From Clostridia bacterium (GTDB taxonomy: Bacteria > Bacillota > Clostridia > Christensenellales > Aristaeellaceae): a DNA stretch of 7,988 bases. Within the stretch, counting starts at the first letter, position 1. Each line of letters begins with the position of its first letter. A program made the translations under genes and the position numbers. The notes beneath the pieces are model-generated. The model made no database searches and was not told the DNA's origin. It was given only the letters and a program-made list of their open reading frames with translations. Below are positions 5,516 through 7,988 of this stretch, piece after piece. The stretch is taken from the NCBI GenBank assembly GCA_017412445.1, contig JAFPYA010000312.1, positions 1 to 7,988 of the forward strand. The letters are read 5' to 3'.

Positions 5516-7015
5516 ATGAAGATAGCGTTCATAGGCGCGGGCTCCATAGGCTTCACTCGCAGATTACTTGCGGATATACTCACCGTGCCGGAGTTTCACG
5601 GCATAGAGGTCGCCTTTACCGACATCAACCCCGAAAACCTCAGAATGGTGACCGAGCTGTGCCAGAGGGACATCGACGCCAACGGCCTGAACATCAAAAT
5701 CCAGTCCACGCTCGACCGCCGCGAGGCGTTTGCGGGCGCAAAGTACGTCATCTCCTGCGTGCGCATAGGCATGCTCGAGGCCTTCACGAAGGACGTGGAG
5801 GTGCCGCTGCGCTACGGCGTGGATCAGTGTGTGGGCGACACGCTCTGCGCGGGCGGCATTATGTACGCCCAGAGGGACATCGCGGCGTTTGAGGGCTTCT
5901 GCAGGGACATCCGCGAGGTGGCCGAGCCGGACTGCCTGTTTTTGAACTATTCCAACCCCTGCGCCATGGTCACATGGTACTGCAACAAGTACGGCGGCGT
6001 AAACACCGTGGGTCTGTGCCACGGCGTGCAGGGTGGCCACGCCCTCATCTCCCGCGCGCTGGGCTTCGACCCCAAGGATGTGGACATCATCTGCGCGGGC
6101 ATCAACCACATGACCTGGTACATTTCCGTCAAGCACAACGGCGAGGATCTGAACCCCAAGCTGCTCGACGCCCTCATGGCCGACCCGGACATCGCCCGCA
6201 CGGAGAAGGTGCGCATCGACATGATGAAGCATTTCGGCTATTTCTCCACCGAATCCAACGGCCACCTGAGCGAATACGTGCCGTGGTACCGCAAGCACAC
6301 CGAAAACATACATAAATATATCGACCTCAGCTCCTGGATAAACGGCGAAACCGGCGGGTATCTGCGCGTATGCAAGGAAGGGCGCAGCTGGTTCGAGACC
6401 GACTTCCCCAACTGGCTCAAGGAGCCTCCGATGGAATATAAGGAAGAAAAGCGCTCCTCCGAACACGGCGGGCACATCATTGAGGCCCTCGAGACCGGCA
6501 GGATTTACCGCGGGCACTTTAACGTCATCAACAACGGCGCCATCACCAACCTGCCTGACGACTGCGTGGTCGAGGTGCCGGGCTACGTGGATAAAAACGG
6601 CATAAGCATCCCCAAGGTAGGCGACCTGCCGCTGGGCTGCGCCGCCTGCTGTAACAGCAATATTTCCGTGCAGCGTCTGGCGGTCGAGGCCGCCGTGCGG
6701 GGCGACATAAAGCTCCTGAGGCAGGCCATGCTCATGGATCCGCTGGTGGGCGCCGCCTGCGAGCCGGACGCGATATACCAGATGACCGACGAAATGCTCA
6801 TTGAGGAAGCCGAGTGGCTGCCCCAGTACGCGGACGAAATTGAGCGGGCCAAGGCGCGCATTGAAAGGGCAAAGGCCGACGGCACGTTCATTGAGCCCAT
6901 AATCACCGAGGGCGCCGCCCGCCTGCACACCAAGACCGTGGAGGAAATGATGCAGGACAGGCTCGCCGCCACCGCCAACGCCGCCGAGGCCGATAAGGCC
7001 AAAAAGCGCACATAA
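5516..7015 (+). CDS. GH4 glycosidase, MelA-like alpha-galactosidase
   Basis: A cytosolic NAD+- and divalent-metal-dependent glycosidase of family GH4, which cleaves by transient C3 oxidation and elimination rather than classical hydrolysis. The 499 residues begin with a Rossmann nucleotide loop, FIGAGSIGF (5-13), then the acidic strand end AFTDINPEN (33-41). The family block VDQCVGDTLCAGGI (102-115) and NYSNP (144-148) follow. The metal ligands are Cys168 in GLCHGVQGG and His198 in INHMTW. The MelA form of the metal motif is usually CHSVQGT; here it is CHGVQGG, so a MelA-type unphosphorylated alpha-galactoside is likely, but alpha-glucoside or alpha-galacturonide activity cannot be excluded. 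A C-terminal helical region with NSNISVQRLAVEAAV (about 379-393) ends in an alanine/lysine-rich tail. The ribosome site AGGAGG (5503-5508) is ideally placed 7 bases before the ATG. It starts 54 bases after the Eis-like gene with no terminator between them, so probable co-transcription. Confidence 0.9.
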   Translation: MKIAFIGAGSIGFTRRLLADILTVPEFHGIEVAFTDINPENLRMVTELCQRDIDANGLNIKIQSTLDRREAFAGAKYVISCVRIGMLEAFTKDVEVPLRYGVDQCVGDTLCAGGIMYAQRDIAAFEGFCRDIREVAEPDCLFLNYSNPCAMVTWYCNKYGGVNTVGLCHGVQGGHALISRALGFDPKDVDIICAGINHMTWYISVKHNGEDLNPKLLDALMADPDIARTEKVRIDMMKHFGYFSTESNGHLSEYVPWYRKHTENIHKYIDLSSWINGETGGYLRVCKEGRSWFETDFPNWLKEPPMEYKEEKRSSEHGGHIIEALETGRIYRGHFNVINNGAITNLPDDCVVEVPGYVDKNGISIPKVGDLPLGCAACCNSNISVQRLAVEAAVRGDIKLLRQAMLMDPLVGAACEPDAIYQMTDEMLIEEAEWLPQYADEIERAKARIERAKADGTFIEPIITEGAARLHTKTVEEMMQDRLAATANAAEADKAKKRT

Positions 7016-7059
7016 AAAGCGCGATTCCGCTTGTTACATTATAGGAAGGAAACACGATA

Positions 7060-7662
7060 ATGACTATTGCCTGCCTCGATTTGGAGGGCGTATTAGTGCC
7101 CGAAATCTGGATAGCCTTCGCCGAAAAAACCAACCTGCCCGAGCTCAGGATCACCACGCGCGACGAGCCGGACTACGACAAGCTCATGCGCTACCGAATT
7201 GGCATACTTGACAGGGAGCATCTGGGGCTCAACGAAATAAAGGAAGTCATAAGCAAAATCGAGCCCATGGACGGCGCGAAGCAGTTTCTGGACGAGCTCA
7301 GGCGCATGGGGCAAGCGGTCATAATAAGCGATACCTTCACCCAGTTCGCGGGGCCGCTGATGGAAAAGCTGGGCATGCCCACCATTTTCTGCAACAGCCT
7401 CATCGCCGCGCCAGACGGCAAGATAACCGGCTACAGAATGCGCTGCGCCGACAGCAAGCTCACCACCGTGCGCGCGCTGCAGTCGATGGGCTTTGAGACC
7501 GTGGCCGTGGGCGACAGCTTTAACGACCTTAAGATGATTCGCGCGGGCAAGGCGGGGTTTTTGTTCAGGAGCACGCCCGCAATCATCGCCGCAAATCCGG
7601 ACGTAAAGCACTTTACCGAATACGCCGATTTGCTTGAAGCCTTCCGCGTCGTGATGGATTAA
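7060..7662 (+). CDS. thrH: ThrH: phosphoserine phosphatase / homoserine phosphotransferase (HAD family)
   Basis: A cytosolic HAD-superfamily enzyme of the ThrH type. In Pseudomonas aeruginosa this enzyme dephosphorylates phosphoserine and can pass the phosphate to homoserine, linking serine and threonine synthesis. The 200 residues (family about 205) contain motif I CLDLEGV with nucleophile Asp7 and Glu9 in place of the usual second Asp, the ThrH signature. The N-terminal stretch through FAEKT (residue 24) is nearly identical to what I recall of Pseudomonas ThrH. Motif II is IISDTF (88-93), Lys133 is the likely motif III lysine, and motif IV is GDSFND with Asp152 and Asp156. The ATG at 7060 has AGGAAGGA (7043-7050) 9 bases upstream. 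It lies 44 bases after the GH4 gene, separated only by a weak 5-bp hairpin, and stops 53 bases before the -35 box of the rRNA promoter. No other threonine or serine gene is in the window, so the physiological role is taken from the family. Confidence 0.93.
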   Translation: MTIACLDLEGVLVPEIWIAFAEKTNLPELRITTRDEPDYDKLMRYRIGILDREHLGLNEIKEVISKIEPMDGAKQFLDELRRMGQAVIISDTFTQFAGPLMEKLGMPTIFCNSLIAAPDGKITGYRMRCADSKLTTVRALQSMGFETVAVGDSFNDLKMIRAGKAGFLFRSTPAIIAANPDVKHFTEYADLLEAFRVVMD

Positions 7663-7715
7663 AATGCTCTCCGGGGCCTCGATTGTTAATCATTAGTAAA
7701 CTCGAAAAATAATGC

Positions 7716-7744
7716 TTGACAAAATGGTTGACCGGTAGTATTAT
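7716..7744 (+). promoter_or_regulatory. Strong rRNA operon promoter with A/T-rich upstream element
   Basis: A perfect -35 TTGACA (7716-7721), 17-base spacer, -10 TATTAT (7739-7744). The 30 or so bases before the -35 (about 7682-7714) are A/T-rich with A- and T-tracts and may act as an UP element. Transcription should start near 7751, about 210 bases before the 16S rRNA. A second TTGAC occurs at 7728-7732 inside the spacer, 12 bases after the first, but has no matching -10. Between thrH and this promoter (7663-7715) I see no gene and no convincing terminator. Confidence 0.85.
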
Positions 7745-7750
7745 ATACAA

Positions 7751-7960
7751 GCTGCTCTTGAGCGACCAAGCAAATCGCCAAGTTCAGACGGACCTTGAAA
7801 ACGATACAGAGAACAAAAAGCTTAAAGACAGTTAATTTCGAGAGTTTAACGGTCAAGTGAGTTTGGAGCGGCTTTTGAATGAAAGCGGAGCTTGCCGGTT
7901 GGTGTTGGCGCACCGGGCGGAAAAGCGGAAAAGCGAAGGGCACATGAGACTGTGAGGATT
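7751..7960 (+). other. 16S rRNA leader (pre-rRNA 5' spacer) with boxA-like sequence
   Basis: Non-coding leader between the rRNA promoter and the mature 16S end. CTTGAAAACGATACAG (7794-7809) resembles the CTTTGAAAACT boxA of Bacillota rRNA leaders, which recruits Nus antitermination factors. TGCTCTTGAG (7753-7762) near the transcript start resembles the boxA TGCTCTTTAA form. Short local stems occur: GCTTT/AAAGC (7871-7875 with 7882-7886) and CCGGT/ACCGG (7895-7899 with 7912-7916). The RNase processing stem normally formed with sequence downstream of 16S cannot be checked here. The open frame on the opposite strand is not considered a gene. Confidence 0.65.
7917..7932 (+). repeat. Tandem 8-base repeat in the rRNA leader
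   Basis: GCGGAAAA occurs twice head-to-tail (7917-7924 and 7925-7932), followed by a diverged third copy, GCGAAGGG (7933-7940). The purine-rich stretch ends about 20 bases before the mature 16S 5' end. It may be part of the processing-stem strand or a slippage product; no function can be assigned. Confidence 0.6.
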
Positions 7961-7988
7961 AAACGCAAGAGTTTGATCCTGGCTCAGG
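7961..7988 (+). rRNA. 16S ribosomal RNA, 5' end only (28 bases, cut by window edge)
   Basis: AGAGTTTGATCCTGGCTCAG at 7968-7987 is the nearly universal start of bacterial 16S rRNA (positions 8-27 in E. coli numbering). Counting back places the mature 5' end at about 7961 (AAACGCA, aligning with AAATTGA in E. coli). The gene continues beyond the window. Too little is present for taxonomy beyond Bacteria. Confidence 0.97.

Noticed and set aside
5564..6928. A 454-codon open frame on the minus strand opposite the GH4 gene
   Set aside because: It is a shadow of the G+C-rich codon pattern of a clearly recognised gene. Its translation is His/Val/Ala-rich, without motifs, and no ribosome site or promoter supports it.
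7017..7032. AAGCG/CGCTT hairpin between the GH4 and thrH genes as a terminator
   Set aside because: The stem is only five base pairs and no U-run follows; it is too weak to be called a terminator.
7686..7943. An 85-codon minus-strand frame across the rRNA promoter and leader
   Set aside because: It lies opposite a strong rRNA promoter and non-coding leader, and has no recognisable protein features.
1..7988. Mobile element, phage, toxin-antitoxin, CRISPR or tRNA content
   Set aside because: No transposase, integrase, spaced repeat array, tRNA-like cloverleaf or toxin-antitoxin pair was seen on either strand.

Overview
The window looks like chromosomal DNA from a Gram-positive, Clostridia-like bacterium (Bacillota) of moderately high G+C content. 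The evidence is strong purine-rich Shine-Dalgarno sites, consensus TTGACA/TATAAT promoters, short intergenic gaps, a glycosidase type (GH13 with DGVFSHTG/GWRLDVADE motifs) and a small two-helix membrane protein common in gut Clostridia, and frequent ATA and AGG codons. The class is inference; only 28 bases of the 16S rRNA gene are present, too few to place it.

Layout. (1) Bases 1-2443, plus strand: the 3' part of a GH13 alpha-amylase/neopullulanase-type glycosidase, then a tandem-GNAT acetyltransferase gene that may have its own promoter in the end of the GH13 gene. (2) Bases 2460-2497: a perfect 15-bp inverted repeat acting as a shared terminator for convergent genes. (3) Bases 2512-4246, minus strand: a self-contained three-gene operon of small membrane proteins with a strong extended -10 promoter. 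Its first two products share a C-terminal cytoplasmic-type tail (Y-x-YLDEYK-x-x-L). This is the least explained and most interesting part of the window. (4) Bases 4218-4309: back-to-back promoters serving that operon and the plus-strand genes. (5) Bases 4328-7662, plus strand: an Eis-like acetyltransferase, a GH4 MelA-like alpha-galactosidase and a ThrH-type phosphoserine phosphatase/homoserine phosphotransferase, with gaps of 54 and 44 bases and no convincing terminator between them, so probably transcribed together at least in part. (6) Bases 7663-7988: a strong rRNA promoter, a leader of about 210 nt with boxA-like sequence, and the 5' end of a 16S rRNA gene cut by the window edge.

Function. 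The two glycosidases point to use of alpha-glucans and alpha-galactosides, as in a plant- or mucin-glycan-fed gut organism. The ThrH homologue belongs to serine/threonine metabolism and has no obvious link to its neighbours. The acetyltransferases are of unknown substrate. No mobile element, CRISPR array, tRNA gene or phage gene is visible. I see no clear new multi-gene enzymatic system; the membrane-protein operon is the best candidate for undescribed biology.
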